A stretch of DNA of 64,000 bases from Gemmatimonadota bacterium (GCA_009841115.1 VXML01000093.1:61372-125371); one strand, 5' to 3'. Positions 1 to 10,357 are shown, counted from the stretch's first letter. Notes: generated by a model from the letters alone, not told the origin. Translations and numbers: made by a program.

Positions 1-2
1 AT

Positions 3-1493
3 GGTGAACTCGATCTATACGCGGTCAACGGCGCTACGGTCAATACCTACCGACAAAAATCCGGCCCGGGCAATGTTCTCTACCGCAACCAAGGTAACGG
101 CACCTTTGCCGATGTGACCGTACCCGCCGGCGTTGGGGACCGCAGTTGGGGCATGGGCTGTACTGTGGGCGATATCGACGGCGATGGATACCGCGATCTT
201 TACGTAACCAATTATGGTCCCAATATCCTCTACCGCAACCAAGGCAACGGTACCTTTGTGGACATTTCCACTGGGGTAGCAGGAAATGATTATAGCTCCA
301 GCGCCGCTTTTTTTGACTACGATGGTGACGGCGATCTCGACTTATACGTCGCCAATTATCTGATCTACGACTTTGATGCCCCCCCAGATAAGATATGCAC
401 CTATGAAGGAATCGAGATTTTCTGTGGTCCCCAGGGCTTACCTGGAGCCGCCGACCTATTCTACCGCAACAACGGGGACAACACCTTCACCGACGTCACT
501 CGTCCCTCGGGTATTTCCTGGGCCAATCGCTACTATGGGTTGGGTGTACTGGCCGAAGACTTCGACAACGATGGCGACACCGATCTCTTCGTGGCCAATG
601 ATGCAACTCCCAACGTGCTCTTCGACAATAACCGCGATGGCACCTTTAGCGAAATCGGCCTCAAAGCAGGTGTCGCGTACAACGAGTACGGCGAGGAAGA
701 GGCAGGTATGGGAGTCAGCGGTGGAGACTATGACGGCGACGGTGACCTCGACCTTTATATAACCCACTTTTTTCGCGAGAGTAATACCTTCTACCTCAAC
801 GACGGAAAGGGCCATTTCAAAGATATAACGACCCAGATCGGTCTAGAAGAACCCACGCTTGGGATGCTGGGGTGGGGCACCCAATTTTTTGACTATGACA
901 GGGACGGCGACTTGGATCTATTCGTCGCTAACGGCCATGTCTATCCGCAGGCGGCTAGCACTATTGCGGGCACTTCCTACCCCCAGCGCAACCAATTGAT
1001 TCGCAATGACGGCGGCAATCGTTTAATCGATATAGGGGATGCGGCTGGCCCGGGAATGGCTCTTAAAAGAGTCAGCCGCGGTGCCAGTTTCGGCGACTAT
1101 GACAACGATGGCGATGTGGACATTTTCGTCGTCAACTTGGACGAGGCGAGTACCCTGCTGCGCAACGATTTTGCCCCCGTCAACAACTGGCTTGTCGTCC
1201 AACTTCTGGGTCGTGGCCCCAATCGCGACGCCGTCGGTGCCAAGATCCGCTTACTGGCCGGTGGCCGATCTCAGTGGCGCACGGCTAATGGTGCTTCCAG
1301 TTATCTCTCCTATAACGATATGCGTATTTTTTTTGGCTTGGGTAGGGCAGAAAGGGCAGATGAAGTGGAGGTCACTTGGCCCGACGGCACTCGTCAGACA
1401 GTGCCGGCAGCACCGGCCAATAAGCTGTTGGTAATCCGCCAAAACGGCCCCTATGTCCTTACGGAGATGGGGGCCGACATTTACGCAGAATAA
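3..1493 (+). CDS. FG-GAP/VCBS repeat protein with C-terminal UnbV (ASPIC) domain, 5' partial
   Basis: The frame is open to the left edge, so the N-terminus lies outside the window; the first in-window codons already read as an FG-GAP blade. Repeated Ca-binding loops such as DYDGDGDLDLY and DFDNDGDTDLF recur about every 50-60 residues, each followed by N-x-L-Y/F-x-N-x2-G-x-G-x-F, the pattern of integrin-like beta-propeller blades. The last ~95 residues (NWLVVQLLG..., then VGAKIRLLAGG and VEVTWPDGTRQ) match the UnbV/ASPIC module found at the end of CRTAC1-like proteins. It is a close paralogue of the 13621-15297 product, sharing the RVSRGASFGDYD segment. An extracellular or surface adhesive role is likely from the family. 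It converges on the parvulin gene with 13 bp between stops and no visible terminator. Confidence 0.9.
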   Translation, partial: GELDLYAVNGATVNTYRQKSGPGNVLYRNQGNGTFADVTVPAGVGDRSWGMGCTVGDIDGDGYRDLYVTNYGPNILYRNQGNGTFVDISTGVAGNDYSSSAAFFDYDGDGDLDLYVANYLIYDFDAPPDKICTYEGIEIFCGPQGLPGAADLFYRNNGDNTFTDVTRPSGISWANRYYGLGVLAEDFDNDGDTDLFVANDATPNVLFDNNRDGTFSEIGLKAGVAYNEYGEEEAGMGVSGGDYDGDGDLDLYITHFFRESNTFYLNDGKGHFKDITTQIGLEEPTLGMLGWGTQFFDYDRDGDLDLFVANGHVYPQAASTIAGTSYPQRNQLIRNDGGNRLIDIGDAAGPGMALKRVSRGASFGDYDNDGDVDIFVVNLDEASTLLRNDFAPVNNWLVVQLLGRGPNRDAVGAKIRLLAGGRSQWRTANGASSYLSYNDMRIFFGLGRAERADEVEVTWPDGTRQTVPAAPANKLLVIRQNGPYVLTEMGADIYAE

Positions 1494-1506
1494 GACCTAT
1501 AGGCCT

Positions 1507-3171
1507 CTATCCCTCCCCGAAAGCGGCTTTGAGGTTATCCTCCCGAATAACCACTTTCGATGCGTATTTATTCCGCACCTCTTCGATAAATTGATTAAAT
1601 GCCTTTCTGTTCTTTTCTCTCCTGAGTTGGGATCGGACTCGCCACTCGGCCTCCGCAAAAGTCTCTCGCTTTCGTTCCCTAGAAAGCACCTTAAAGATAG
1701 AATAACCCTCATCTACTTTGGCCGGACCGGTGAGCGCTCCGATCTCGGCTTTTTCGGCGACTTCTACAAAACCACCGAGAAAGGCTTCTTCGAAAAGGTG
1801 GAAGTGGAATCGGCCCTCTTCATCTCGATCCTCTAGCGAGCGGATAGAATACTTATTGGCCAAATCGCCTAATCGGGCTCCTTTTTGGATCTGCTCCATC
1901 AACCTCAGTGCCTCGGCCTCTGTCTCTACCAGAACCTCTTGTACTTCAATTTGCTCGGGGTGCATATATCTTTCCGCATGGGCCTTGTAAAATTGGCGTA
2001 GCTCGTTTTCGGCGATGGTCACTTTAGCTCTCAGGAGCCGCGCTCTGAGGGCACTTATCAAGAGTTGATTTGCTTGATTTTCCAACCACTCGACCGTCTC
2101 TGCTTCCTCGTCTATGCCAGCACTCAGGGCCGCTTCCACGAGCATTGCATTGGGCACGACATGGCGCTCGGCAAAAGCGGTCACTTGGCTGGAGTCGCTG
2201 AGTTGGGCCAAGGCAGTGCCTTTCAAGGGGTGGCCAGCTTCTGTCAAGTCCTGAGCGGTTATTTCTCCGCCGTCGTACCTATAGAGAACTATGTTGCGTT
2301 CCGTCTCCGAGGCAAAAGATGCACCGCCACGCACTTTTTCGACAATGAGCGCGAGGCCTTCCCGATCCAATTCGAGGTGGTATTTTTCCCCAAGCTCAGC
2401 GGCCAAAGCTGATAGCGCCCGCTGCTTTTTTTCCTTTTTCAGTCCCATTTGGATCGCCAACCTCCTCTGAGGACTGAGTTCGATGGTAGAGTCGGCTATG
2501 ACTGTGAAGATCGAATAGTTTCCACCGATTTTTATAGGCTCGGAGACTTCGCCCAAGGCGAGGGAAAATAGCTTGTCTTGAAGGGGCGTGACCATGTGTT
2601 CTCGGGTAGTATAACGGCCTAAATCACCACCTTGGGCCGAGGTTTTTTTGTTTATGGACCATTTTTGGGCGACTTGCCCAAAAGGCACCCCGTTTTTGAG
2701 TTCCTGGAGGACGGCCAAGGCATTTTCGCGGCTGGGAACCATTATATCGGCCAATCTGACTGCTCTAGCGAGCCCCATGCGTTCAGCGTATTCCCGCACT
2801 TCGTCCTCCTCCACTTCCTCCTCTACTTCCAGTGATCTGTCTTGGAAAATGCTGATCAACTTTTCCCGCTGGACCCTTTCCAGCCGGGCGCGAAACTCAG
2901 GGCTTTTGTCGAGATCGGCCGCCTTCGCCTCCATGATCAGTAGTTGGATATTGATCATGGTGTTCAAATGATTCTGCGCTTCTTCTACCCTAATGGTCTC
3001 CGCCTTGGCATCTTCGGGAAGGCCGTCGATAAATTCCCGCAACTGGTCAACTGTTATCTCCTCATCACCTATCTGAGCAACAACTCGGTCTCCCATTTCT
3101 ACGGCGCAACCCATGTGTATGGTAAAGAGCACGAGTGGTAAAAGCCAATATGCAGTCATTCCTCTTGGCAT
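1507..3171 (-). CDS. Two-domain parvulin-type peptidyl-prolyl isomerase, probable lipoprotein
   Basis: 554 residues. The N-terminus is hydrophobic up to a cysteine at residue 22 (IHMGC), a plausible though non-canonical lipobox. A SurA-like N-terminal helical region (VVAQIGDEEITVDQLREFI) leads to a first rotamase domain at about 140-235 (FGQVAQKWS, AQGGDLGRYT, FSLALGEVSEPI) and a second at about 400-505 (LGDLANKYS, IGALTGPAKVDEGYSIFKV). Parvulins of this kind fold or escort outer-membrane proteins in the periplasm. It is the last gene of a minus-strand block encoding a barrel protein and several large secreted proteins, so a chaperone for those products is a reasonable inference. The ATG follows GGAGAT by 9 bases. 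The second domain looks divergent, so its catalytic activity is uncertain. Confidence 0.85.
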   Translation of the reverse strand: MPRGMTAYWLLPLVLFTIHMGCAVEMGDRVVAQIGDEEITVDQLREFIDGLPEDAKAETIRVEEAQNHLNTMINIQLLIMEAKAADLDKSPEFRARLERVQREKLISIFQDRSLEVEEEVEEDEVREYAERMGLARAVRLADIMVPSRENALAVLQELKNGVPFGQVAQKWSINKKTSAQGGDLGRYTTREHMVTPLQDKLFSLALGEVSEPIKIGGNYSIFTVIADSTIELSPQRRLAIQMGLKKEKKQRALSALAAELGEKYHLELDREGLALIVEKVRGGASFASETERNIVLYRYDGGEITAQDLTEAGHPLKGTALAQLSDSSQVTAFAERHVVPNAMLVEAALSAGIDEEAETVEWLENQANQLLISALRARLLRAKVTIAENELRQFYKAHAERYMHPEQIEVQEVLVETEAEALRLMEQIQKGARLGDLANKYSIRSLEDRDEEGRFHFHLFEEAFLGGFVEVAEKAEIGALTGPAKVDEGYSIFKVLSRERKRETFAEAEWRVRSQLRREKNRKAFNQFIEEVRNKYASKVVIREDNLKAAFGEG

Positions 3172-3211
3172 TCAGTTCAGATCTCCTCTGTAATTCCTAC
3201 GCATGAGTAGA

Positions 3212-5923
3212 TTACTCCAGACCGGCAAATACCGTGGCAAAAGCCATTCTGCCTGTTTCGGTTTCGTTATCTATGGCTCTTCTGGTCAGCCTGAGTCCCA
3301 TCAGGGTCGTCAAGCTGTAGCCCAAGTAGTTTGAGTTATTGGCGAACTGGGCTGCGCCCACAATTTCACTGAAGTCGTCTAGCAGTCCTTCCTTGACCGC
3401 CGCATCCGAATCCCTGAGCTGCTGGAAAACGGTATATTCCACGCCAGCCTGCATAGTGGAGTTATTAAACAATGGCCACCGGGCCAATAAAGTAAAAATC
3501 AGGGTGTCCTCCTTGCGTTTGGGATCTGATTTAAGCGCTGGAGATTCTATCCTCAATTCGTTTTTAATTTTTGGCTGGATATCGAGATTAATGAATTTGA
3601 GGACATAGTCCACTTTATTGATCAGACCGACAAAAACGAAGTCCTGTCGCAGATCGGGTTGTCTCTCCCTTTGACGCCAGCGGTCGTATTTTAGCTTGTT
3701 GATGATATTTAGATTCTTCAGCTTGGTATAGTCGAAGCTTATATAGGACGAATTTATCCACGTATTTCGGGCCGCCAGAGGATCAATAGTAGGGACGTTT
3801 CGCCTCTCGAACTCGTCCCATTGGCGGAGGTCATTTTCTATATTGTCCTTGGCCAATCTGAAGTTCTCGAAAATCCTCAGCTTGCCTAGTCCGGGGTAGT
3901 CCTTTTCCAACGTGAAAAGCAAATAATGGGTGGTGTTTTGTCCATCGCCAGCAATGAGGCTTTCATCGGTGCGGCCGACCGTTAATCTCATTGCTGGAGT
4001 AATGTTGACGCCGGCATAAAGGTTGTACCCACTTAAATCCCTACCGTAGGGAAGATCTGCTTCATCGTCGTTTTCAAACCGATCTACCCATATATTGTTG
4101 TTCATATCTATGCCGAATAGATACTCGGGGCGGTCCGTAGAATAGCGCAGAAAAGGCTCGTCGTAGTCGGGCACTAAGTTGGGCAGGTCTTCGCTGTCGT
4201 TTTGATTGAAATCGGAGATGAAATCGACGTTCTCGTCCAAGCCGGGGAATACATTCAAGTCGATGCTTTCGTTAATCCTCTGCCAATCGGGGTACCGATC
4301 CTGATCGTCATTGTCATCGACGAGTTCGTAGTAGAATCTCGTCCGATCTTCGTAATCTATGTTGACCTCGCCCCGGGCCAGGATAGCGCTTGTGTTATAA
4401 TTGTGCTCCATACTGTAAGCCTCGCCAAAAAAGAACCACGGCTGAACAGTTCTCGATAGATTCACCATCCAGCCATCGCCTTGGTCAAAAGCCGACAGGT
4501 GTTTTGTATGCTGCCTGTTGGGGTATTTTCGGTAACTCCTACTGCGGTCGAATTCGCCGTAGAAATCAAGTCCCGCAATATTGTTCGCCTCCAGAGTCAG
4601 ACCGAAAATTTCAGTAGCGGTCGGCAAACCGTACGGGATCTTGAGGACTCTGAGATTGGAGCCATCTTTGACATTTTCTTCGGCTCTGGCCGCCAGCAGA
4701 AACACGTTGTTGTTTTGCCGGTTATTCTGGCGGTTCGAAGACACCTCGATTCTGTAGTCGTTGGCAATCACTAGTTCAAAGGTCACTCTTCGTATCTCCG
4801 AGGGGTCGGGGCCGGTGTAGGTTCCCTCGGAAAAATCATATACTAATTCGATCTGCTCAGAGCCGCTAGCTTCCCAGAAACCCAAGCGCTGAAAGCCGCC
4901 CTGAGGTGAGGGTTTGAGACCGGCCTCACTGGCCCGGACAACCTCTCGCCTGAGAGTTCGTTCTCCCTCTTCGTCAATGCTTTCGACGTCGGCCTCTATG
5001 ATCATGTCCCAAGCGAAGAGGGTAGCACCACCTTCGTTGTCTTCGGGTGAATCGTCGGTCAGGCGGACGAAAAGTTGGGTGATATTTTCGGCGTTTTGGC
5101 TAGAAGTGATCGAACCACTCCTAGGGGTTCCTTCAAAGGCATCTAAGAGTTGGAAGGAATTGTGGGCGCTTACGTAGTTGGCCCCGATGCTGATAAAATC
5201 GCCTACTTGGGCAACAGCCCGCCCACCCATCAGCGTTGTCAGGCTGGTTGTTTGGTTGACCGCAGGGTTGCGAGGACCGGCCCCACCGGGAGAAGAAATC
5301 CGCGAGAGAATCGTCGTGACTTGGTATTTGTCGGCTTGGTAATCTACTTGGATTCCGTCCATGGCTGGCTTTGAGAAGGTCATTGGGGTAAGGGTCGAGC
5401 GGATCTCATTGCCTATGGTTATAGCCAAGTTGTGTTGCCCCTTTTGGTCAGAGGCAATGACTAAATTGCTAAAAAAGTTTTGGAATCTCTCGGTCTTGAA
5501 TAAATTGCTGCCTCCTTGCTGGGGCTGCGTCTGAGACCAGTCATAAATCAACCATCCTCTGGTGATATAGGAACCGTAAATGTCGTAGAAGTAATCCCCG
5601 GCTAAATTGATATCTACATAGCGATTATAGTGGTCTCTAGCGTAGTTGGTGTATTCCCACTGTTTCCAACGGTATTCCAAGAAAAGTTCTTGAGGGACGT
5701 ACCACTTTTTGACCGCTGGATCCAAGGCTCCGAACAGCACACCGGATCCGGTTGGTTCAAAGGTGAGTTCGGCCCCTCGGCGCACGCCTTTTATTCGCAG
5801 CGGATCGACATCTTGGGCTTGCGCGTCGGTGTCGAAAGCTAACATAGACGAGAGAAAGAAGTAAATTATGGTAGCTGAACTAATACCGCGCAGTAGAGTG
5901 TTGCAAATATGGCAGGTCAGCAT
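3212..5923 (-). CDS. Large predicted outer-membrane beta-barrel protein, family not recognised
   Basis: 903 residues with an N-terminal hydrophobic signal (about 1-38, ending near DAQAQ). The rest is rich in alternating aromatic/polar strands (KQWEYTNYARDHYNRYVDI, WFFFGEAYSMEHNYNTSA, INKVDYVLKFINLDIQPK) separated by acidic Asp/Asn turns (DDNDDQDRYPDWQR), typical of an outer-membrane barrel. A central part (about 320-430) looks like a soluble jelly-roll insert. The C-terminus (FATVFAGLE) lacks the usual terminal aromatic residue. No named family is recognised. It sits between the three discoidin/FlgD-like genes and the parvulin gene with 38-40 bp spacers, which suggests co-transcription and a role in anchoring or exporting the neighbouring proteins. 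The barrel assignment comes from composition, not homology. Confidence 0.75.
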   Translation of the reverse strand: MLTCHICNTLLRGISSATIIYFFLSSMLAFDTDAQAQDVDPLRIKGVRRGAELTFEPTGSGVLFGALDPAVKKWYVPQELFLEYRWKQWEYTNYARDHYNRYVDINLAGDYFYDIYGSYITRGWLIYDWSQTQPQQGGSNLFKTERFQNFFSNLVIASDQKGQHNLAITIGNEIRSTLTPMTFSKPAMDGIQVDYQADKYQVTTILSRISSPGGAGPRNPAVNQTTSLTTLMGGRAVAQVGDFISIGANYVSAHNSFQLLDAFEGTPRSGSITSSQNAENITQLFVRLTDDSPEDNEGGATLFAWDMIIEADVESIDEEGERTLRREVVRASEAGLKPSPQGGFQRLGFWEASGSEQIELVYDFSEGTYTGPDPSEIRRVTFELVIANDYRIEVSSNRQNNRQNNNVFLLAARAEENVKDGSNLRVLKIPYGLPTATEIFGLTLEANNIAGLDFYGEFDRSRSYRKYPNRQHTKHLSAFDQGDGWMVNLSRTVQPWFFFGEAYSMEHNYNTSAILARGEVNIDYEDRTRFYYELVDDNDDQDRYPDWQRINESIDLNVFPGLDENVDFISDFNQNDSEDLPNLVPDYDEPFLRYSTDRPEYLFGIDMNNNIWVDRFENDDEADLPYGRDLSGYNLYAGVNITPAMRLTVGRTDESLIAGDGQNTTHYLLFTLEKDYPGLGKLRIFENFRLAKDNIENDLRQWDEFERRNVPTIDPLAARNTWINSSYISFDYTKLKNLNIINKLKYDRWRQRERQPDLRQDFVFVGLINKVDYVLKFINLDIQPKIKNELRIESPALKSDPKRKEDTLIFTLLARWPLFNNSTMQAGVEYTVFQQLRDSDAAVKEGLLDDFSEIVGAAQFANNSNYLGYSLTTLMGLRLTRRAIDNETETGRMAFATVFAGLE

Positions 5924-5961
5924 GAGAGTTCCACCCTAGCTTTCAGGTAAAATGAGAATAA

Positions 5962-7686
5962 TTAATAGACTATTGGAACAATTTGCGTCTTACTCTCGGA
6001 CCCTGAATCCGCATCAATTTCCACTCGCATCATATAGATTCCGGGTAGCACCTTGGCACCGCTCTCGTCCGTTCCATCCCAAGCCCTTTGGTATCTCCTA
6101 CTGGGATCCAAGCCTGAATAGATCGTCCTTACGCGTCTTCCAGACAGATCGTATATCTCCACCGAAACCAAAGCACCACCTGTCAGGTTGACGATGTCGT
6201 AGGTCACCAAGACTTCATCATTTAGGCCATCGCCGTTGGGCGTGAAAGGAACGGGAGCCACATTCATCGAATGAATGAGATTTTTGCCCACAGAGATCTC
6301 GACCGAAAGGTCATCGCCTTGGGCCTCAAAATCAGAGACTGCGTCTCCCTCGGTGACTACTTGGGGCAGATTGTCCGGTTCTCGGCTATCGGAGACTCTG
6401 CCAGCAAAAAAGGTATTGTACTGCAAAGCCACGTTCTCAAAGACCACTTGCAAGATGCGGTCTCCCACGATCCGAGGGAAGCTAATTTGGACCCCGTCTT
6501 CTGTATTCGTCTTTTCCCATTCGACATCGGTTCCGTCTATTTGCACGGAGCGCACTACATCTACCGGTGCCATAGTTTTTAGTTCGAGACGGTTAAAGCC
6601 GCGGCTATTGACGGTTCGCACGGCATAGGTAAAGGGGGTATTCTGCCCGATCAGAGCACGTTGGGGCCATATCTCGCTCACCAGTGAGTCGGCTAGGGCA
6701 GGAGATACCTCAAAGGAGAGGGAATCAATTGTAGCCGCTGCTAGGATATCGCTGGTCTTAAGGAGTAAATGAAACTGAAAAAAACGACGTGGAGCTGGTG
6801 ATTCAATCGCCGTGCGGACTCCGGCAGGATAGGGGGAGGACCAAGCGCTCCAAGACAGCGAATCGCTGGGATCTGGCGTGTTGCCACTCCGGGTCACTAG
6901 GATGGCATCCGTTTTTGTTGGTTCGCCGATGCTTCCCCTAGCCCATGTTATATCGCCAAAGACAGTGGGCTGTTCTCGATCAAATACTCTTGAGGTATAC
7001 GATGCCGTAGAGGCAAAACCCGCACCAAAGACTTGAAACTCGTCAATCTCCCATTCCCCTCGCACTAGCTGTTTCACTTCTATAAAACGGACAAACTGCA
7101 GGGGAACGTCTAGGTCAACGGTCGGCTTGAGGTTGCGTTCCTCGGTTTTAAAAACCTTGAAATCCGGCGTCCCGGCTAGGGTTTTCTGCTCTTCGCTGCC
7201 GTCGTTTAGCAGCAATTCATAGCCTTTCAGGAAAAACTCTTCAAATCCCTTGCGCGGAAAAAACTTGATCCGATTGACTCCAAAGCGCTCGCCCAAATCT
7301 AGCCTGAATATAACGCCTGTAGGGGAACCGCCCTTTACTTCAAAAGCCTTGGTCGTATCACCGCTTACCATATGCGCTAATTGTTCATTCAAAAGACTCG
7401 AGGATATTTCGAGTATTATTCTCGCGTTGGGTGATGTTACGGTCCCTCCTCTTTCAAATATTTTCAGGACGATATTGTCTTCGGGACCTGTCTGAGCAGG
7501 CTGAATCTGGCCGGGATTGGTGTCAAAGTCGATAACCGATATCTCGGAATAATGGTCATTCCACGCTAGGGTGCCTGGTCCGCCGCCAATGACGATCGTC
7601 TCCCCATAGCTTTGGGTCGGCGCAACTTCCTGCAATAGACAAGAAAACGCTAATAGCGCGATCTTGACCGACGGTGGTTTGTTCAA
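5962..7686 (-). CDS. Secreted protein: discoidin-like region, paralogue core, FlgD-like C-terminus (paralogue A)
   Basis: 574 residues, starting at TTG with GAGGAAC 6 bases upstream. After a signal peptide comes a region with discoidin-type features (VNRIKFFPRKGF, FVRFIEVKQL), then a stretch shared with its neighbours: ITWARG...ILVTRSGNTPDP...SWSAWSSPYP. Next is a conserved block, VSEIWPQRALIGQNTPFTY followed by VRTVNSRGFNRLEL. The last ~98 residues begin PVPFTPNGDGLNDEV and continue VEIYDLSGRRVRTIY to AWDGTDESG and LPGIYMMRVE, a FlgD-type Ig module. In related phyla such modules end secreted or surface-anchored proteins. It is the smallest of four paralogues in the window and lies 25 bp after the 881-residue one. 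Function unknown; ligand binding through the discoidin-like part is possible. Confidence 0.85.
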   Translation of the reverse strand: MNKPPSVKIALLAFSCLLQEVAPTQSYGETIVIGGGPGTLAWNDHYSEISVIDFDTNPGQIQPAQTGPEDNIVLKIFERGGTVTSPNARIILEISSSLLNEQLAHMVSGDTTKAFEVKGGSPTGVIFRLDLGERFGVNRIKFFPRKGFEEFFLKGYELLLNDGSEEQKTLAGTPDFKVFKTEERNLKPTVDLDVPLQFVRFIEVKQLVRGEWEIDEFQVFGAGFASTASYTSRVFDREQPTVFGDITWARGSIGEPTKTDAILVTRSGNTPDPSDSLSWSAWSSPYPAGVRTAIESPAPRRFFQFHLLLKTSDILAAATIDSLSFEVSPALADSLVSEIWPQRALIGQNTPFTYAVRTVNSRGFNRLELKTMAPVDVVRSVQIDGTDVEWEKTNTEDGVQISFPRIVGDRILQVVFENVALQYNTFFAGRVSDSREPDNLPQVVTEGDAVSDFEAQGDDLSVEISVGKNLIHSMNVAPVPFTPNGDGLNDEVLVTYDIVNLTGGALVSVEIYDLSGRRVRTIYSGLDPSRRYQRAWDGTDESGAKVLPGIYMMRVEIDADSGSESKTQIVPIVY

Positions 7687-7711
7687 TCTGTTCCTCTCGG
7701 ATCGCAGAAGA

Positions 7712-10357
7712 TCAATAGGAGACGTGTACTAAGCGGTAGTCCGAGGTATTTCTACTCGATTTTGAATCGACCTTAGTGTCGATCCTCAGCACATATATGC
7801 CAGGAGGCACCAAAGCTCCGGAGTTATCGACTCCGGTCCAGACCACGGAATGCCGTCCCGTAGTTATGTACTCTTCGCGTAGTTGGTGAACGAGACGCCC
7901 ACCTAGATCGTATATTTGCACCTGTAACGGCGTTGATGCCTTCACCCGCATGAGTGAAAAACTCACAGCCATATCATCGTTGATGCCGTCGCCGTTAGGG
8001 GTGAAGATTTTATTTTTAACTTCGATATCCCCCAGTACTGCTCCTCTTTCAAGGGCTAGGATCACGGTTTTTTCGCTATCTGTGATCTCGTTTGCATCGC
8101 CCGGATCCACTCTTTGCCACGAATTGGGAATGGCAGAATGGCCGATAGAGCCATTGAAGAAGGTGGTAAAATCGAATATGGTCGCCTCAAACTGGAGCTC
8201 AACCAACGCGGCCTCGCCCTTGATGGGAGTAGGCAAACGCACCCAAAGCGAATCGGAATCATCGGACACGACCTCAAAGTCTTCGCTTTGGGCGGTATAG
8301 GTTTGAGTCGGTTGCCCTGTGAGGCTCAGGTGAGCTTGTTGGAATTTCATTTTGACGCTAGGGGGAGCTTCAATGAGAATCTCGTCAAAACCCTCGTTGG
8401 CCGGATCAAAGGTCGTGCGGACGAAATAGGAAAACAGTTGCCCAGCGCCAATCGTCTCGAGTTGAGGGGGCAGCACTTCGCCAACAATTGTTTTGGCGAC
8501 TGGCGTTACAAAGTTGAGTTTTACCCAGCGCAGTGTAGCGGCCACGAGAGGATTTTCCGTGAGAAAGGTCGCCCGGATGGCGACGAATTTACGCGGACTG
8601 GGCGAGGTAATTTTGTCTCCCGAATTGAAATAGCGTTGACTCCAACCGCTCCAATCGCTGCCCGGGTTGGTCTGGGTAACGACGGGTCCAACAGAGGCCT
8701 CCCCAAAGAACTTTTTGTCCGTAGCGTGCGCTTCCGCCGCTTCTTCTTCGGTGCCCGGAAACAACTCACCGTTCTTTTTGTAGTAGAGCGTAGTAGTTTT
8801 GATCGTATTGCCAGTCCGAGTCTGAAGAATAATATCCGTACCCGGCGGTGTATCCGCATCCCACTCTATAGACGCCAAATTTTGTGGAGTGGCCCCTAGT
8901 TCTATGAACGCCGAAGGCCCGTCAAATACCGATTCGATCCGGGCTTCGGGCATGTATCCCTCGCCGAAAAACTGAATCTCTGACAAACCGTGACGACCGG
9001 CCCTTATATGGAGCTTATAGGTAAAAGAAAAATGCTCGACTTTGGTGAGTGGGAACTTAAAATCGTGGTACGACTCGTTCCCGTTGATATTGTCGAGCGA
9101 TCCTACTGTTTTCCACGCTAGGCTTCCGCCAGCATTGGTGGAACCGTCTGAGACTTCAATGCGATAGGCGCGAAAAGGCCCAGGAGGCCGACTGCTGGCT
9201 TGGAGCACGCGGACATTGTCCAAGAAGAAGGCCCCTCCCAGATCCACCACTAAAGCACGCTCGACATCCGGTGGTTCCGAAGGCAGTAGCCTATCGGGAT
9301 TGTACCCTCCTTGAGCGGGCCAGTACAACGCCCTATCTACACTATATATTACCCCGTCAACCACCACATCCTCAGCCCCGTTGTTCTCCCAACTCGTTAC
9401 CTTGCCACCCCGTTCTAGGACTCCAACGCCGATATTATCGCCGATAGACCAGACTTCCACTTCCGCCAATCGAGGCAATTCGCGGCGGTAGTAGATGACA
9501 GGGCCTTGACTGTCTGCGCCGGCCAAGGCTTCCCAATCCTCGCGTCCTGCCAATAATCTCAGCCTTCCCGAGGTTTCCCGGCGGAAGTATTCTATATCGC
9601 CTTGTTGGTCGGGGTCGAGACTTTCATAAACGGACTGGGAGACTTGTCTTGCTTTGCCAAGATCGCTGTCTGTGACGCCGACAGAGACGAATCTGATCAC
9701 ATCGCCGGTAAAATCCCCGCGCACCTGTGTCCATTTGGTGGGCAACTGGTTGGTCAAATCGACTTCAAAGACCCGTTCATTCTTGATGGGCTTGTTCGTT
9801 GAGAAGCGTTTCCTGTACACCAGCGGGCCAATGATCGTCTCCCCCTGAGAGGTTAGAACCTTGAATTGGAGAAAGGGGTCTCCCAAATCTTCCCCGACAA
9901 ACTTGAGGACGATCTTATTGGCTGATACGGCCCGCCCTAAATCGATTTGCACCCACCAATCCCTAAGAGGGGTGGAAGTATCCGGCTCCCAATAGGTGTC
10001 CATCCTGCCGTCCATGAGGTTTTCTGCGCTCAAGCGATTGGAGCCGGCCTCCCATACCCCGCCGCCGAACTCGGAGGCATTCAAAACCGCGTTAATGCCG
10101 GGGACTACCTGTTCAACGCCATCTACCTCGATCTTGGTACTTTTGCGTATAAAGGTTGGTTTTACGCCGTCCTCGGTGATCTGGATGGTCTTTGCCACCG
10201 ACTGCCAACGAGCCCAGTGATCCTCGGACTCGATGACAGCCGCGCCGTCTTGGATAGAGAAGCCCTCCTGCGCCCAAGCCACTTCACCTAGAATCAACCT
10301 ACCTAGGAGGCAGACCAAGCTAGTGCTCACCAGCTTGAATGTTTTCTGCCATGTCAT
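7712..10357 (-). CDS. Secreted protein with two discoidin-like regions and FlgD-like C-terminus (paralogue B)
   Basis: 881 residues, ATG start after GGGAGACCC. The signal peptide ends near GEVAWAQ. Two discoidin-like segments are visible: about 110-170 (LMDGRMDTYWEPD, WWVQIDLGRAVSANKIVLKF) and about 330-460 (RALVVDLGGAFFLDNVRVLQ, FRAYRIEVSDGS). The first has the textbook pattern of an F5/8-type domain: aromatic strand, D-G-x-x-x-T-x-W, then a hydrophobic strand. Then come the family blocks IILQTRTGNTIKTTTLYYKK and VGEVLPPQLETIGAGQLFSY, and a C-terminal FlgD-like module opening KIFTPNGDGINDDM. The domain order matches paralogues A and C with an extra front discoidin unit, pointing to duplication with domain gain. 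Probably surface exposed; the ligand is unknown. Confidence 0.85.
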   Translation of the reverse strand: MTWQKTFKLVSTSLVCLLGRLILGEVAWAQEGFSIQDGAAVIESEDHWARWQSVAKTIQITEDGVKPTFIRKSTKIEVDGVEQVVPGINAVLNASEFGGGVWEAGSNRLSAENLMDGRMDTYWEPDTSTPLRDWWVQIDLGRAVSANKIVLKFVGEDLGDPFLQFKVLTSQGETIIGPLVYRKRFSTNKPIKNERVFEVDLTNQLPTKWTQVRGDFTGDVIRFVSVGVTDSDLGKARQVSQSVYESLDPDQQGDIEYFRRETSGRLRLLAGREDWEALAGADSQGPVIYYRRELPRLAEVEVWSIGDNIGVGVLERGGKVTSWENNGAEDVVVDGVIYSVDRALYWPAQGGYNPDRLLPSEPPDVERALVVDLGGAFFLDNVRVLQASSRPPGPFRAYRIEVSDGSTNAGGSLAWKTVGSLDNINGNESYHDFKFPLTKVEHFSFTYKLHIRAGRHGLSEIQFFGEGYMPEARIESVFDGPSAFIELGATPQNLASIEWDADTPPGTDIILQTRTGNTIKTTTLYYKKNGELFPGTEEEAAEAHATDKKFFGEASVGPVVTQTNPGSDWSGWSQRYFNSGDKITSPSPRKFVAIRATFLTENPLVAATLRWVKLNFVTPVAKTIVGEVLPPQLETIGAGQLFSYFVRTTFDPANEGFDEILIEAPPSVKMKFQQAHLSLTGQPTQTYTAQSEDFEVVSDDSDSLWVRLPTPIKGEAALVELQFEATIFDFTTFFNGSIGHSAIPNSWQRVDPGDANEITDSEKTVILALERGAVLGDIEVKNKIFTPNGDGINDDMAVSFSLMRVKASTPLQVQIYDLGGRLVHQLREEYITTGRHSVVWTGVDNSGALVPPGIYVLRIDTKVDSKSSRNTSDYRLVHVSY

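Noticed and set aside
8114..8899. 261-codon plus-strand ORF inside paralogue B
   Set aside because: Opposite-strand shadow of a confident secreted-protein gene; no ribosome site.
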